Of a DNA stretch of 56,190 nucleotides, positions 9,937 through 20,169 are shown in pieces. The position numbers were made by a program, and so were the translations under genes. Position 1 is the first letter of the stretch. Each line of letters begins with the position of its first letter. The notes beneath the pieces are model-generated. The model was not told the origin of the DNA. It did no database searches and worked only from the letters and a program-made list of their open reading frames with translations. This DNA comes from Planctomycetota bacterium. GTDB taxonomy: Bacteria; Planctomycetota; GCA-002687715. The stretch lies in the NCBI GenBank assembly GCA_002683135.1, contig NYSS01000177.1, positions 1-56,190 of the forward strand, read 5' to 3'.

Positions 9937-10100
9937 GACGCGGCTTCCTCACACAGGGGAGCAAGAGGTTAGCAGAAGCGTGTCGCAATCGGCCTGTGGC
10001 GCTGGACCCGATGTGGCACCTCACGCGTGGCGGGAGGCGACTCAATGGCCTAAGCTGGAACTATGCTCGAGCCTTGCCGGCCCGGCGTTTTGGAAGCGAC

Positions 10101-12335
10101 ATGAAGCTGTCCGTCATCACAGTGGTCTCTGTCACGTGCGCGCTCACAATCCTGTGTGGCGTGGCGGCATCGCAGTGCGTCGCGCCGGAGGTCCAGTCCT
10201 TTGAGACTGGGACTCCGACGACGACGTCCGAATGCGGAACGAGCAGCCCGGGGGTGCTCCCCACGGGCTGGTCCAACGACCCCGGTGGGACCACGGTCTG
10301 GCGTCTTTTCAACGGACCGACACCTTCCGGTGGAACGGGACCGCAAGGCGACCACACGACGGGGACCGGCAATTTCGTGTACGTCGAGACAAGTTGCACC
10401 GCCGGCCCTTTCTGGTTCGGCGCGCTCAATGCCCCATGCTTCGATGCATCCGGCGTGCAGAACCCGACGCTGACCTTCTGGTACCACATGTACGGAGTGG
10501 AGATGGGGGCGCTCACCGTTCAGCAGGCGGACGCTACCGGAGCCTGGTCGACGGTCCATGCGATCTCGGGTGACCAGGGAGACCAGTGGCACCTGGCCAT
10601 CGTGCCGGTCACCCCGCTCAACGACGAAGTTCAGCTGCGATTTTTCTTTGTGGCTGGCGCGGGTTTTCGCAGCGATTGCTGCCTCGATGACATCGCCTTC
10701 GGCGAGCCGACGGCTGGTGGGAATTGCATCCTCCCGGGCACCGAGACTTTTCAGGGGCTCACCCCATCGACCGCCACATCTTGTGGGACGAACCCGGATG
10801 GCGAGCTTCCCCCGCTGTGGGAAAACGAACCGTCTAACGGGACGGACTGGCGCGTCCTCGGTGGCCCGACACCGTCAGGCGGTACAGGCCCCACGGCAGG
10901 GGTCTCCGGGCAGTACATCTACGCCGAGGTCTCGGGCTGCAACCACATCGAGGCATCGATGCGGACGCCCTGTTGGGATGCCACTGGCATCACCGCTCCC
11001 ACGGTCGAGTTCTGGTACCACCTGTACGGCGCCACCGCCGGCACGTTGCGCCTCGAGGACCTCCGAGGGGACGGTACATGGGCGACCATCTGGTCGGTCA
11101 CCGGGGATCAGGGCAACCAATGGACTAAAGCCGGGGCGATCGTGCTACCGGTAGGCGGCGTCGTCCGCGCCCGATTCCGTTACACGAGTGGCTCTTCGTA
11201 CACGGGGGATTGCGCGCTGGACGACGTGCGATTCGGCGAACCCACGCCCGGCGACTGGGAGATCAACGCCGCTGATGCGTGGTTCGACGCTGACGGTTTC
11301 CTCGGCTCGACGCTCGCGCCGGCGCGCATCTCGCGATGCGCTGGCCAAGCCGTCACTCTGCATCTGCGCAGCGACCGTGGCGCCGTGCCGTACGACCTGG
11401 GCATGATGATGTCAGCCCTCCTGCCCGGCAGCATGGGCGGATCGGTGACGGCGGCGGGCCAGAACATCAACGTCGGGCTCGCCAACCCAACGCTGTTTTG
11501 GGTGATCGGCGGGTCGGCCCCAAACCTGTCGGTCCCGTTCCCCGGAGATCACGCCCTGGTCGTACCCGTGCCAGCGCTGCCCGTCACGATCAGTGGCCAG
11601 ATGTACGTCCTTGATCAGTCCCATCCTGACGGGTTCGTGCTGGCGCAAGGGTCTCAGGTAGAGGTCGTTCCCGGCACGTCGCTTCCGGGGCCAGCACTCG
11701 ACGAAGAGATCCTCACCTTTGCTCCTCACGGGATTCCCCTGTGCGGCCCCGCAACGATCCCGTTCTTCGGCACGGCATACAGTCGTTTCCACGTGCACTC
11801 GAACGGCCGGATCAGCTTTGGCGCATTTCCCAGCCTTGATTTCACCGCCAGCCCATCGGAGGCGCTCGCTGGGGACCCGTTTGTGGGGTTCTGGACCGAC
11901 CTCGACCCGAGCTTCGGAACGGTCGTCGTCATGGCACCGACATCAACGAGAATCGAGGTGGCCTACGTCGCGCCCTACTTCGGCGAGCACACAGGGTCCA
12001 GCGTGTCGTTTCGAATAGTGCTCGACAGCGCGACCGGCGACGTGGAGTTGAGCGGCCTCCTCATGGTCGGAGCCAATCCCCTCACCGGTCCCTTGCCCAC
12101 CGCAGGGGATCGGCAGTTTCTCGGTATCTCGCCTGGGCTCGGGGCGATCGACCCTGGACCGATCACGTTCACGGCAGGCGGCGCTGGCACCGGGTCCGCG
12201 CTGTCCACGCTGTACGACTGGTACGACCACCTGGGCAGCGGGCCGGCGCTCGTTCCCTCTCTCCAGGGCGGAACCTTGAACCGGATCCGCTTCTCGCCGA
12301 ATCCTCAGGGCGGGTACGACTGGATCGGGCTGTAG
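10101..12335 (+). CDS. secreted protein with two tandem MAM-like domains
   Basis: 744-residue exported protein; the ATG at 10101 opens a signal peptide ending near residue 24 (GVAASQ). Two homologous units of about 170 residues follow, at about 30-203 and 213-381. Shared landmarks are PSGGTGP, FWYHMYG or FWYHLYG, SGDQGDQW or TGDQGNQW, and CLDDIAFGEP or ALDDVRFGEP, with paired cysteines in each. This pattern matches MAM-type jelly-roll adhesion domains. A third region (about 385-530) and a carboxy-terminal region (about 535-744) resembling the start of nidogen-like domains (FFGTAYSRFHVHSNGRISFG, FVGFWTDLDP) complete it. Likely an extracellular adhesin or carbohydrate-binding protein. Monocistronic by layout. 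The domain assignment is by motif only. Confidence 0.75.
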   Translation: MKLSVITVVSVTCALTILCGVAASQCVAPEVQSFETGTPTTTSECGTSSPGVLPTGWSNDPGGTTVWRLFNGPTPSGGTGPQGDHTTGTGNFVYVETSCTAGPFWFGALNAPCFDASGVQNPTLTFWYHMYGVEMGALTVQQADATGAWSTVHAISGDQGDQWHLAIVPVTPLNDEVQLRFFFVAGAGFRSDCCLDDIAFGEPTAGGNCILPGTETFQGLTPSTATSCGTNPDGELPPLWENEPSNGTDWRVLGGPTPSGGTGPTAGVSGQYIYAEVSGCNHIEASMRTPCWDATGITAPTVEFWYHLYGATAGTLRLEDLRGDGTWATIWSVTGDQGNQWTKAGAIVLPVGGVVRARFRYTSGSSYTGDCALDDVRFGEPTPGDWEINAADAWFDADGFLGSTLAPARISRCAGQAVTLHLRSDRGAVPYDLGMMMSALLPGSMGGSVTAAGQNINVGLANPTLFWVIGGSAPNLSVPFPGDHALVVPVPALPVTISGQMYVLDQSHPDGFVLAQGSQVEVVPGTSLPGPALDEEILTFAPHGIPLCGPATIPFFGTAYSRFHVHSNGRISFGAFPSLDFTASPSEALAGDPFVGFWTDLDPSFGTVVVMAPTSTRIEVAYVAPYFGEHTGSSVSFRIVLDSATGDVELSGLLMVGANPLTGPLPTAGDRQFLGISPGLGAIDPGPITFTAGGAGTGSALSTLYDWYDHLGSGPALVPSLQGGTLNRIRFSPNPQGGYDWIGL

Positions 12336-12351
12336 AACGCAGGCACCTCTC

Positions 12352-13056
12352 TTGTTGGGCCAGATTGCTTCGGTGAACACGTTCACCATATTCGGCCCGG
12401 CCCATGGATCCGCGATCCTCGCCCTGATCCTGCTCGGTGGGTGGCTCCTCGCCACCGGCCGCCGTCGTGGTCCCGACTCTCCGTGGGTACGGCGCACCTG
12501 CGTGATCCTCGGCGCGGTACAGCTCCTCAATCTGGCGGCATGGCACATCTGGACCTTCGCACGAGGGGCGTGGGACGTGACCGAGGCCCTCCCGCTACAG
12601 CTCTGCGACATAGCCGTCTTTGTCTCCGCGATCGCGCTGTTTCGCCGGCAGGCCCTGGCATTTGAACTGACCTACCTCTGGTGCCTTGCGGGGACCTTCC
12701 AAGGACTCATCACCCCCAACATCCTGGAGCCGTTCCCCCACTTTCGCTTCTGGCAGTACTTCATCCTGCACGGTGGGTTGGTCGTGGCAGCGTTGTTCCT
12801 CGCCGTATGCTGCCGACTGAGGCCACGCCGCGGGACCCTCTTCAGGGTGTGGCTGGCGTCCAACCTCATGGCGTTGGTCGCGTTGGTCGCCAACGTGCTT
12901 CTCGACGCGAACTACATGTTCCTCTGCGAGCCACCACCGACCGGCAGCTTGCTCGACTTCCTCGGCCCTTGGCCCTGGTACATCGCGGGGGAGGAGATCC
13001 TGGCAGCGGTGTTCTTCGCTATCCTGCTGCTGCCCTTCCGCCGATCCACCGCCTGA
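12352..13056 (+). CDS. TIGR02206 family (YwaF-like) integral membrane protein
   Basis: Polytopic inner-membrane protein with about six to seven hydrophobic helices, matching the TIGR02206/YwaF (TMEM164-like) family, function unknown. Diagnostic segments are the FGPAHG start, the LPLQLCD pocket after the third helix, HGG in the middle, and NYMFL followed by LDFLGPWPWY near the carboxy end. The start is uncertain: TTG codons at 12352 and 12355 or a GTG at 12372 are possible, with no convincing ribosome-binding site. Its stop (13054-13056) abuts the stop of the convergent GroES-like gene with no spacer. Confidence 0.85.
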   Translation: MLGQIASVNTFTIFGPAHGSAILALILLGGWLLATGRRRGPDSPWVRRTCVILGAVQLLNLAAWHIWTFARGAWDVTEALPLQLCDIAVFVSAIALFRRQALAFELTYLWCLAGTFQGLITPNILEPFPHFRFWQYFILHGGLVVAALFLAVCCRLRPRRGTLFRVWLASNLMALVALVANVLLDANYMFLCEPPPTGSLLDFLGPWPWYIAGEEILAAVFFAILLLPFRRSTA

Positions 13057-13446
13057 CTATATTTCGTCAGGCAGCGTGTCGGGGACCTGCGGCTCACGCA
13101 CCAGGACCAGGATCGCGCTCTGCGGAACCACCAGGTACTTGCCGCCTTCGAACGAGATCTCTATGGCCGCCTTACGGAAGAACACGGCGAAGTCACCGAT
13201 GCCTACCTGCATCGGAAGGTAACGAGCCTGCTGGCTCGGCGACCGCCAAGGCTCCGGGTCGGACTCGTTCGGGGGCGGGAGCGGGGTCCCCGGCCCCATC
13301 GCCACCACCCGTCCGGTCTGCACCGCTTCCTTCTCCATCGCACCAGGGGGAAGCAGCAGCCCTACCTCGGTGCGGTCCTCCCCGTCTTCGGGTTCAACCA
13401 GGACGCGATCACCAACAACCAGTAGTTCCTTCTTACCTTTGCGCAT
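13057..13446 (-). CDS. GroES/Cpn10-like co-chaperonin with internal insertion
   Basis: 129-residue protein with the Cpn10 fold pattern: VVGDRVLVEPEDG at the start, LLLPPGAMEKEAVQTGRVVAMGPG (mobile-loop side), then VGIGDFAVFFRKAAIEISFEGGKYLVVPQSAILVLV matching the end of GroES. It is about 30 residues longer than E. coli GroES. The extra part, about residues 54-78 and rich in Pro, Glu and Arg (NESDPEPW to YLPMQ), interrupts the middle of the barrel. Extended GroES paralogues of this kind occur in several phyla. No groEL lies nearby, so it is an orphan. It could partner a chaperonin elsewhere or have another role. No CIRCE element is visible upstream. Confidence 0.85.
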   Translation of the reverse strand: MRKGKKELLVVGDRVLVEPEDGEDRTEVGLLLPPGAMEKEAVQTGRVVAMGPGTPLPPPNESDPEPWRSPSQQARYLPMQVGIGDFAVFFRKAAIEISFEGGKYLVVPQSAILVLVREPQVPDTLPDEI

Positions 13447-13808
13447 GACGTGAGGGGGATGGGCGAGTCCGCACCAAGCCCACCGCGATTGTAGAGGCAG
13501 GAGGTCGCCGGAGGCATCAATTACCCTCCGAAGACATGCCCTACAGACGTAAATCCAGCACCATCGCTGCGTGTTTGGCCCTCACCTTTTGGCCACGCTG
13601 GCTTCAGCCGGGCGGCGGCGGACCACGACAAGTGGGGAGACGCCTCGGCGGCGTCGTTCAGGCTCCGGTTCGTCGCCAACGAAGGCCGAGCACCATCAGG
13701 TTCGCCGAACCTCCTGGCTCACCGACGTTTGCAGACCTCCTTCTGTTCCAGGCGCGGGGATCCCTCGTCGTACCCCTTCCTCCCGCCGACCTACAGACTG
13801 GTACGTAA
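13447..13808. other. intergenic stretch without a supported gene
   Basis: About 360 bases between the divergent GroES-like and lyase genes. A TACAAT hexamer on the minus strand (13488-13493) could be a -10 for the GroES-like gene, but the best -35 (TTGATG, 13515-13520) is 21 bases away. An open frame from the ATG at 13536 gives 90 residues of Arg/Pro/Gly-rich sequence with no recognisable domain and is probably not a gene. No clear ribosome-binding site precedes the lyase start. Confidence 0.5.
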
Positions 13809-16800
13809 ATGCTCCGCCATACCTACGCGCGCACCTCCCTGGTGCTGGCTCTCGTGGTCTGCCTCTCCGGCGCTCAATCTCCGCAGCCACACCCGCGGCT
13901 CCTGTTTACGCCAGCCGACATCCCTTCCATTCAATCGAAGATCAACGCGTCGGGTACGCCTCCCGCGGCCTCCTACGCGCAGATGGTGACCACGGCCAGC
14001 CTGCAGACCGGCAGCAGCCAGTTGTCCTATGTGGTCTACCGTAGCCTCCGGCGGATGACGGAGGTCGCCTTCCGCTATCAGATGACCGGAAACAGCAGCT
14101 ACGGCGACAACGCCAAAAACCTGCTGATGACCATGGTCAATTACCTGACCCCGACCGGAGACAAGGCCTATCTCACAGCCACCTATCCGTGCTCTCTGGC
14201 GCTGACTTTCGACTGGGTTTACCCCCTGCTCAGCCCTTCGGAGCGAGCAACCGTAGTCAGTGAATTGGAGGCTTGGGTCACGACCATGACGGGCGGCAGC
14301 AACGGTTGGGCGAGTTACAGCAGTTATCAGGCCGCAGTAGACAACCACTCCCTGGCGTGGTGCACCGGGATCGCCTTTTCGTTGATGGCGATTGAAGGTG
14401 ATTCCAGCTACCCCAATCTCCAAGGGGTCGTCGCCCAGAACATGCAGATGCTGCACGACGGGTGGCTCGACGCCGTGTCGCCGGACGGCTCCATCGATGA
14501 AGCCTATGGCTACGCCAACTACGGCAACCTGTACTCGATGAACGCGGGCGTCGCCGCGATCAACTGTGGCTACGGAGATTGGATGGCGGGCACGAATGTG
14601 CTGCGCGTACCCCGTTGGTTGTCGGCCTCCACCGCGGGGGGTTCGTTCATGTGGATCGGCGACTCATCTCCGACCCACAAGGGGGACCGGATTGACCCGA
14701 TCTGCTACTACCCGTTGACCCGATCAGATTCCGCCGATCCCGTCTCCCTGTGGGGGTTAAACAGGATCATGAACCGTGAGGCCCCTGGGGACGCGACCCC
14801 GTCGCAGGCATGGAGCCCCCACGTGCACCGGGCCATCTACTACCCGAGCAGCCTCGCCGAAGAGGTCCCCGAGGTCCTCTCCGGCTTCTTCAGGGACAAC
14901 CTGAACCAAGGGTCCGCGTCCAACAACAAGTTGGCCGCCTACCCACAGGTAGGGGCCGGCGGTCACGCCTTCTTGCACAACGCCACTGACCCGGCGTGGT
15001 CTCAGTTCGCCGCGTTCTACATGATCCGCGACGAGTGGATGACCCATAACCATGAAGATGATGGCCACTTCAGCCTCTCGGTCGACGGGCAGTGGGCGTT
15101 CCTCGACATGGGTTACGCCGATCAATCCAGCTGGCACGGAGCCCAATCGACAGATCACAACATCGTCTTGGCCGAGGGAGCCCCGGAGTTCCAAGGCGGC
15201 GCGAACAACTACTACACGCCGCCCTCCACGAATGGGCGATTCCTCGGCAGCAAGCGCGAAGCCATGGTCTCACCGCACATGGACTACGTCCGCGGGTCGC
15301 ACGCCAACATGTGGATGATGCAGACCGCCGATCGCTCCGTCATCATGATCAAGGACGCCTCCATGCCGTACCTCATCCTCGTTGACCACGTCAACAAGGA
15401 TGGCGGGTCGCACGTGTACGAGGAGGTCTTCCACTCCGGTGGTGACGCATTTGGCCAGGGCACGCTCGCAAGCCCCATGACCGTCAACGTCAACGGCGTG
15501 CTCTCCAAGTCCATGTGGCTCGAGCCAGCCAATGCCACGGTCTCACCCGGCGTCGGTGCGATGAACGCCAGCACCCCCTATTGGCGGCACAGGGTCAGGG
15601 CCAGCGGCAGTGACGTGACCTTCCTGTCCATCCATGGGCAACACATGCCCCTGTCCACGACCCCGCTCCCCAACCCTTTGGGGAACACGAAGGGGGCGGT
15701 TCTCGCGTTCACCACCCACTCCGACACCGTGCTGGTGCGGGACCAACCGGGCCTCATGGGTGACGCGACCACGAACGCTGACGCCGAATTCGTCTGGGTT
15801 CGCCGTGACGGCCAGCTGATGAGCGGCTGGGGGGCAGGAGAAGCCCTGAATGTCGTGAATGATGGCATCGCCCTGCTGACCGCTAACGAGAAGATCACCG
15901 TCGCCGTCCGCGCGGGACGGATCTTCATCCAGACCGAAACCGGGGACGGGCCTCAGGGCCTCTATGCGGGCCTCCACGCACCATTCACGGTGACCGAAAT
16001 CTCGGTGGACGGCCAACAGGTGACCGTCAACCAGCTGGGCACACAGGTCACCATCGGGGGCGCCGCTCTTCCGACTCTCTCGGCGGACGATCGCACGTAT
16101 TCGTTCCGTGATGGCTACCTTTGGGACGCCATTCCCAGCGGCAGCGTGGTCACGGCAAATGACACTGTGACTTCAGGCCTGGGCTGGTCCGGCCTCAAGC
16201 TGAAGGGAGATCAGTCGGTCGGAGGGCGTCCCCTCAGCATCGGCATGGACGTCCTCTTCCATCCCGGCTCGGCGGGGGAGCTCGCCGGAATCAAGTGCGA
16301 GGACATCGTCGGCACCGGCAACGTCCTCAGCGCGATGGTGCGCCCGTGGACCTCGACGAGCTTCAAGCTGACCCTTCGCCAGGACGGCGTGTACGTGGGC
16401 GAGGCTGTCCTCGGTAACGCAATGCTTGGGAACCAAGGTCGTTTTGCCCTGAACTTCGAACCAACATCGGGCCTCGTCGAGGTGCAGGACGCGCTTGGCC
16501 TGACCATCGCGAGCACCTCCGTCGCGCCAACCGCTGGCAGCTTCCGCGTACGCGCCCTCTTCTCCACTCAAGCATCCGTCGACAACGTGACGCTGTTCGA
16601 TTCAGCGGAGGACGGCCAGACGCCGCAAGGGGTCTGCTTCTACGCCAACCATGAGACGATCGCTGGGTTTGCCATGCGCATGCCCAACCTCCTCGGGATG
16701 CAGGACTGGAAAGGCGTACAGAACGGGCAATTCGCCGAGCGGTGGTACACGCAGACGTGGTTCAACCTCGGCGGGCTCAGCGAGACGCTCGTGAGTCAGT

Positions 16801-16952
16801 ACATCCCGGCGGGGGTCTTCTCCCCGGTCACCCTGAACGAAGCAGCGTGGGAATTTCAGATCCCGACTGTCATCGCATTGCCGGGCGAATCCGTCGGCAT
16901 CTGGATCAGATCCGCGAGCGGCCTCGAGCTGTTCGGCATGGTCGCGTATTGA
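13809..16952 (+). CDS. large secreted heparinase II/III-type polysaccharide lyase
   Basis: 1047-residue exported enzyme; signal peptide at about 1-22. Residues about 28-360 fit an alpha/alpha toroid of the alginate/heparin lyase type (HPRLLFTPADIPSIQ at the start, repeated helical Trp/Tyr segments, NHSLAWCTG). Residues about 385-700 fit the heparinase II/III beta-sandwich, with NHEDDGHFSLSVDG near 414-427, LDMGYAD, and the STDHN stretch corresponding to active-site His/Tyr segments of the family. Residues about 760-930 look like a concanavalin-type lectin fold, and about 940-1047 is an unassigned carboxy-terminal domain. Predicted to cleave uronate-containing polysaccharides by beta-elimination. 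Substrate unknown; a heparin/chondroitin-like or alginate-like polymer would fit the nearby sulfatase. Confidence 0.85.
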   Translation: MLRHTYARTSLVLALVVCLSGAQSPQPHPRLLFTPADIPSIQSKINASGTPPAASYAQMVTTASLQTGSSQLSYVVYRSLRRMTEVAFRYQMTGNSSYGDNAKNLLMTMVNYLTPTGDKAYLTATYPCSLALTFDWVYPLLSPSERATVVSELEAWVTTMTGGSNGWASYSSYQAAVDNHSLAWCTGIAFSLMAIEGDSSYPNLQGVVAQNMQMLHDGWLDAVSPDGSIDEAYGYANYGNLYSMNAGVAAINCGYGDWMAGTNVLRVPRWLSASTAGGSFMWIGDSSPTHKGDRIDPICYYPLTRSDSADPVSLWGLNRIMNREAPGDATPSQAWSPHVHRAIYYPSSLAEEVPEVLSGFFRDNLNQGSASNNKLAAYPQVGAGGHAFLHNATDPAWSQFAAFYMIRDEWMTHNHEDDGHFSLSVDGQWAFLDMGYADQSSWHGAQSTDHNIVLAEGAPEFQGGANNYYTPPSTNGRFLGSKREAMVSPHMDYVRGSHANMWMMQTADRSVIMIKDASMPYLILVDHVNKDGGSHVYEEVFHSGGDAFGQGTLASPMTVNVNGVLSKSMWLEPANATVSPGVGAMNASTPYWRHRVRASGSDVTFLSIHGQHMPLSTTPLPNPLGNTKGAVLAFTTHSDTVLVRDQPGLMGDATTNADAEFVWVRRDGQLMSGWGAGEALNVVNDGIALLTANEKITVAVRAGRIFIQTETGDGPQGLYAGLHAPFTVTEISVDGQQVTVNQLGTQVTIGGAALPTLSADDRTYSFRDGYLWDAIPSGSVVTANDTVTSGLGWSGLKLKGDQSVGGRPLSIGMDVLFHPGSAGELAGIKCEDIVGTGNVLSAMVRPWTSTSFKLTLRQDGVYVGEAVLGNAMLGNQGRFALNFEPTSGLVEVQDALGLTIASTSVAPTAGSFRVRALFSTQASVDNVTLFDSAEDGQTPQGVCFYANHETIAGFAMRMPNLLGMQDWKGVQNGQFAERWYTQTWFNLGGLSETLVSQYIPAGVFSPVTLNEAAWEFQIPTVIALPGESVGIWIRSASGLELFGMVAY

Positions 16953-16970
16953 GCACACCCGTAGGCCTGC

Positions 16971-17011
16971 AAAAAGACCGCCCTGCGGCTGTGCTGCCAA
17001 CGGGCGGTCTT
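16971..17011 (-). terminator. intrinsic terminator for rpmB (possibly bidirectional)
   Basis: A perfect 10-base-pair stem, AAGACCGCCC at 16974-16983 and GGGCGGTCTT at 17002-17011, encloses an 18-base loop. Read on the minus strand it is followed at once by a run of T (complement of 16971-16975), the arrangement of a Rho-independent terminator downstream of rpmB. In the plus direction it also follows the lyase gene but has only a short T pair after the stem. Confidence 0.8.
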
Positions 17012-17060
17012 GCTATGGGATCAGCGACGGCGCGCGCATGGGCGCGCGAGTGAACGCGAA

Positions 17061-17387
17061 CTAAGCTTCCGGCTTCGTGAGACCGAGGCCCTCGAGGCGG
17101 CGCTTGTTGCGGCCACGGAGGGCCTTCTCAATCCGCAGGGTGATCATCTGGCCCTTGAACGGGACTTTGACCACGCCCTTCTTGATGACGCTTGTCGCCA
17201 CGCGGAGCCGGCGAATGCCCCCGTCTGGCATGACGATGCGAATCCGCTGCAGGTTGGGCCGGTAGGTGCGACGGCTAATGCCGGTCGTCTTCTTGCCGAC
17301 GCCGCCCTCGCGCTTGGCCTTACCGCGGCGGGTGACGCGGTTGCCGAAGCGGGTTCTCTTTCCAGTGATCTCGCAAACGCGGGGCAT
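17061..17387 (-). CDS. rpmB: 50S ribosomal protein L28
   Basis: 108-residue basic protein with the L28 pattern: MPRVCEITGKRTRFGN at the start, RTYRPNLQRIRI in the middle and RLRVATSVIKKGVV followed by VKVPF toward the end. Longer than the 78-residue E. coli L28, with an extra basic tail (RGRNKRRLEG). Only the first Cys of zinc-type L28 is present, so this looks zinc-free. GGAGAAGCGAG precedes the ATG. It lies 113 bases downstream of leuS on the same strand and ends in a strong terminator. Confidence 0.95.
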   Translation of the reverse strand: MPRVCEITGKRTRFGNRVTRRGKAKREGGVGKKTTGISRRTYRPNLQRIRIVMPDGGIRRLRVATSVIKKGVVKVPFKGQMITLRIEKALRGRNKRRLEGLGLTKPEA

Positions 17388-17500
17388 CTCGCTTCTCCGT
17401 GGCTTCGGTTAGCACCCCGGCGACCTCGCCAAGCAGCGCTTCCGATGCGGATTTTGCCAAGACTTGGCCCAGTAACAAGGGCGACAGGGATAGCTACAGC

Positions 17501-20041
17501 TTAGCCAACGACCAGGTTGAGCATACGGCCAGGGCGATAAATGACCTTGCGCAGTTCCTTGCCTGATAGGTGTTTCTGTACCGCCTGGTCATTTTTGGCC
17601 AGGGCCAGGATGGCCTCTTCGGTGAGGTCTGGGGAGACGCTCAGGCGGGCCCGCACCTTTCCGTTGACCTGGACCGGGACGGTGACGGTGTCCTCGACAA
17701 GCAACGAGGGATCGAAGCTCGGCCAGGGTTCGAATGCGATGGTCTGGGGGTGCCCAAGCCGGCGCCACAGCTCCTCGCCCAGATGGGGAGCGAACGGGGC
17801 CACGAGCTTCACGAAGTCCTTCATGACACAGGCTGGCCGGACTTCCTTCCGGTTCATCGCGTTGACGAACTCCATCATCCGCGAGATGGCCGTATTGAAG
17901 CGCAAGTTCTCAATATCCTCCGTCACCGCGGCCACCGTCGCATGCCGGAGCTTGTTGGTGTCCTCGTCTGGTTCCACGTCCTGTATGGACTCCTGGATCC
18001 GATCCTCACCCTCCTCGACCTCGTCAAAGAACAGGCGCCAGACCCGGTTCAGGAACCGACTGACGCCCTCGATACCGGACGTTTGCCATGGCTTCGCCAT
18101 CTCCAATGGCCCCATGAACATCTCGTAGAGGCGCATGGCGTCAGCGCCGCAGGCATCGATAACCTGATCCGGATTGACGACGTTGAGCTTGGACTTGCTC
18201 ATCTTCTCCACTTGCGCCGTGAGCTCGATCCCATCCGCGAAGAACTTGCCCTCCCGTTCTTCCACATCCGAACCGTGGTAGTACCGCCCGCTCGCGTCCT
18301 TGTACGAATAGGCACGGATCATGCCTTGGTTGAACAATTTCTGGAACGGCTCCTTGGTGCTGACCAGATCAAGGTCGAACAGGACCTTGTGCCAGAATCG
18401 CGCGTAGAGCAGGTGCAAGACGGCGTGCTCTGTTCCCCCGATGTAGAGGTCGACGGGGAGCCAGTACTTCTCTTTCTCTGGCGACCATGCCTGCTCCTCG
18501 TTCCGTGCGTCACAGAACCGCAGGTAGTACCAGCATGAGCCCGCCCATTGAGGCATCGTGTTGGTCTCACGCTCGCAAGGTTCCCCTGTTTCCGGGTGCG
18601 GTACCTGAAGCCAATCGGACGCGCGGGCGAGGGGAGGGCGTCCGTCGTCCGTCGGTTTGAACTCGGTCAAGTGGGGGAGGGTGATCGGCAGACAATCGTC
18701 GGGTAGTGGCACCGCGGTTCCATCCGCCGTCTTTACCATTGGGAATGGCTCGCCCCAGTACCGCTGACGAGAAAACAGCCAGTCACGAAGGGCATACTGG
18801 ACCCGCGCCTCGGCTTTCCCCTGGCCCTCCAGATCCGTGACGATGGTCTCCTTGCAAGTGGCGGTATCGAGGCCGTCGTAATCACCGCTGTTGCAGGCCA
18901 CCCCGGATCCCTGGAAAGCTGCAGCCTGGGCGTCAGGGGTGCTCCCATTCGCTGGTCGCACGACGGGACGAATGGGGAGAGAGAAGGCCTTCGCGAAAGC
19001 ATGGTCCCTCTCATCGTGTGCAGGAACGGCCATGATCGCGCCGGTTCCATACCCGGCGAGGACGTAGTCCGCGATCCACACCGGTATCTTTTCTCCGTTG
19101 ATCGGGTTGACCGCGTAAGCCCCGGTAAAGACTCCTGTCTTCTCCTTTGCGTCCGCACGACGGTCGCGCTCGGATCGACGCCCGGCGCGCTCGACGTAAG
19201 CCGTGACGTCCGCCCGCATGTCGTCCGTAGTTATCTTCGCGACCAACCCGTGTTCTGGGGCAAGGACGCAATACGTGGCGCCAAAAAGCGTGTCCGGTCG
19301 GGTCGTGAAGACGGCGAATTCGCCGTCCATCCCGTGGATCGAAAAGCGGACCTCGGCGCCATGGGAGCGGCCTATCCAATCCCGCTGCATCTTCTTGACT
19401 GGCTCGGGCCAGTCGAGATCGTCGAGATCATCCGTGAGCCGATCTGCATAGGCGGTGATGCGCAGCATCCACTGGCGCATCATCCGCTTCTCTACCGGGT
19501 CGCCGGTCTCCTTGTAGGTCCCCTCCGGGCTGACCTCTTCGTTCGCAAGAACGGTACCCAGGGCGGGGCACCAGTTGACCGCGACCTCCGCCTGATACGC
19601 GAGACCGCGCTCGTGGAGTCGCAGGAAAATCCACTGCGTCCATCGATAGTAGGAAGCCGAGCTCGTGTCGACCTCCCGATCCCAGTCGTAGCTGAACCCG
19701 AGCCGCTTGATCTGCCGACGAAAATTGTCGGTGTTCCGCTTCGTTATCTCCGCCGGGTGAATCTCTTCTCGCACGGCGGCGCGCTCGGGGGGCAGGCCAA
19801 ATGCATCCCAGCCCATGGGGTGCAGCACGCTGAAGCCCGCCATCCGCTTGTACCGGGCGACGATGTCCGTGGCCGTATAGCCCTCCGGGTGGCCGACATG
19901 AAGCCCCGCGCCAGACGGGTACGGGAACATGTCGAGGACGTAGTACTTCGGCTTGGTCGGATCTTCGACAGCCCGGAAGGTCTTGTTCTCCTCCCAATAG
20001 GCTTGCCACCTAGGCTCGATTGTCGCCGGTTCATACGGCAT
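17501..20041 (-). CDS. leuS: leucyl-tRNA synthetase
   Basis: Class I synthetase charging tRNA-Leu, 846 residues from the ATG at 20041, close to the 860 of E. coli. AGGAGG sits upstream of this ATG, so a 74-residue in-frame upstream extension is rejected. HIGH box: HVGH at 48-51. The CP1 editing domain occupies about 220-420 ([21 protein letters not shown]). KMSKS is at 613-617 in [15 protein letters not shown]. An anticodon-binding helical domain follows, with the terminal [13 protein letters not shown] segment typical of bacterial LeuRS. The residues after the HIGH region read [14 protein letters not shown] where many bacteria have LPAENAA. Complete and probably essential. Confidence 0.97.
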   Translation of the reverse strand: MPYEPATIEPRWQAYWEENKTFRAVEDPTKPKYYVLDMFPYPSGAGLHVGHPEGYTATDIVARYKRMAGFSVLHPMGWDAFGLPPERAAVREEIHPAEITKRNTDNFRRQIKRLGFSYDWDREVDTSSASYYRWTQWIFLRLHERGLAYQAEVAVNWCPALGTVLANEEVSPEGTYKETGDPVEKRMMRQWMLRITAYADRLTDDLDDLDWPEPVKKMQRDWIGRSHGAEVRFSIHGMDGEFAVFTTRPDTLFGATYCVLAPEHGLVAKITTDDMRADVTAYVERAGRRSERDRRADAKEKTGVFTGAYAVNPINGEKIPVWIADYVLAGYGTGAIMAVPAHDERDHAFAKAFSLPIRPVVRPANGSTPDAQAAAFQGSGVACNSGDYDGLDTATCKETIVTDLEGQGKAEARVQYALRDWLFSRQRYWGEPFPMVKTADGTAVPLPDDCLPITLPHLTEFKPTDDGRPPLARASDWLQVPHPETGEPCERETNTMPQWAGSCWYYLRFCDARNEEQAWSPEKEKYWLPVDLYIGGTEHAVLHLLYARFWHKVLFDLDLVSTKEPFQKLFNQGMIRAYSYKDASGRYYHGSDVEEREGKFFADGIELTAQVEKMSKSKLNVVNPDQVIDACGADAMRLYEMFMGPLEMAKPWQTSGIEGVSRFLNRVWRLFFDEVEEGEDRIQESIQDVEPDEDTNKLRHATVAAVTEDIENLRFNTAISRMMEFVNAMNRKEVRPACVMKDFVKLVAPFAPHLGEELWRRLGHPQTIAFEPWPSFDPSLLVEDTVTVPVQVNGKVRARLSVSPDLTEEAILALAKNDQAVQKHLSGKELRKVIYRPGRMLNLVVG

Positions 20042-20169
20042 CGTGGCGCCTCCTGTCGCGAACGAAGCGGGCCATGGTATCAGCGCTCCGGGTCCCTTCC
20101 ACGGATCAGCGGTCGGGAGACAAACCCTCTCAGTGCAAGGGGTTCCAGCCCGAGATAGTCCGTCCTTGG

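Noticed and set aside
13536-13808. 90-codon open frame before the lyase
   Set aside because: Arg/Pro-rich, no recognisable domain, and it stops where the lyase gene begins in a region better read as a control region.
19001-20158. 385-codon open frame on the plus strand
   Set aside because: Antisense shadow of leuS, whose catalytic motifs are intact on the other strand.
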